DNA of 64,000 nt, taken from the NCBI RefSeq assembly GCF_963576675.1, contig NC_088917.1, positions 13,482,001-13,546,000 of the forward strand, in the 5' to 3' direction. The position numbers and the translations under genes were made by a program. The first letter of the stretch is position 1; every line of letters begins with the position of its first letter. This document shows positions 63,938 to 64,000 of this stretch, one piece after another. This DNA is from Euphorbia lathyris. Taxonomy: Eukaryota; Streptophyta; Magnoliopsida; Malpighiales; Euphorbiaceae. The notes under the pieces were generated by a model that had not been told where the DNA came from, ran no database searches, and saw nothing but the letters and a program-made list of their open reading frames with translations.

Positions 63938-64000
63938 AAAAGCACCTCAAGAGGATGTCACTTCCTTGGAAGCTGTCTTGTGTCCTGGTTCAGTAAGAAG
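62514..64000 (+). mobile_element. Ty1/copia retrotransposon (Sirevirus-like), partial
   Basis: Copia pol begins abruptly after the Ogre LTR and runs off the window. The missing 5' part should lie beyond the other, lost end of the Ogre. The internal phrase VNAGLWYPN and closely spaced reverse-transcriptase blocks fit the Sirevirus lineage. Stops at 63046-63051 and 63935-63937 inactivate it. Confidence 0.8.

Overview
This window is nuclear DNA of a flowering plant, most likely a eudicot. Its genes have short exons and long AT-rich introns. Ty3/gypsy (chromovirus, Tat, Ogre), Ty1/copia, LINE, Helitron, Mutator and MITE-like elements make up most of the sequence. The species cannot be fixed from the sequence alone. 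No tRNA gene, rRNA gene, CRISPR array or operon was seen.

Positions 1-12.4 kb: a decayed LINE on the minus strand (about 1.45-3.43 kb) is followed by the one convincing host gene (3670-12347, plus strand). Its twelve exons splice into one uninterrupted 759-codon frame that encodes two receptor-like pseudokinase domains in tandem. It resembles the ZED1/RKS1-related (RLCK-XII, ZRK) pseudokinases. Both halves share intron positions and phases, and both lack the HRD catalytic aspartate.

Positions 12.4-22.2 kb: intergenic DNA with a copia remnant, MITE-like elements and a roughly 4 kb Helitron (17004-20971). The Helitron carries a broken gene for the large subunit of replication protein A (RPA1).

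Positions 22.2-45 kb: the C-terminal exons of a broken minus-strand kinase gene lie at 22.8-23.8 kb and its N-lobe exon at 29.0-29.2 kb. They are separated by organelle-like DNA (about 24.1-25.4 kb) and a LINE that is itself interrupted by a gag-only LTR retrotransposon (25619-27504, TSD GGTGA). The block 26046-30808 was then duplicated in tandem as 30809-45008. The second copy received an LTR element of unknown coding content (33028-42200, TSD TTTAG). That element contains a chromovirus (33683-40453, TSD GAGGG), which contains a Mutator-type element (36585-38085, 9-bp TSD CCTTTGCCT). The insertion order can be read directly from the target-site duplications.

Positions 45-64 kb: a LINE reverse-transcriptase fragment and a long LTR-like segment abut a Tat-lineage retrotransposon on the minus strand (about 47.2-53.13 kb, one LTR kept). 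The Tat element is inserted into an Ogre-like element (about 53.13-62.51 kb, minus strand), whose 2.7-kb LTR interrupts a Ty1/copia element at 62514-64000 (plus strand, running off the window). The Ogre gag region carries four capsid-like modules instead of one, and its protease appears to be deleted.

None of the transposons looks autonomous: stops and frameshifts interrupt every coding region.
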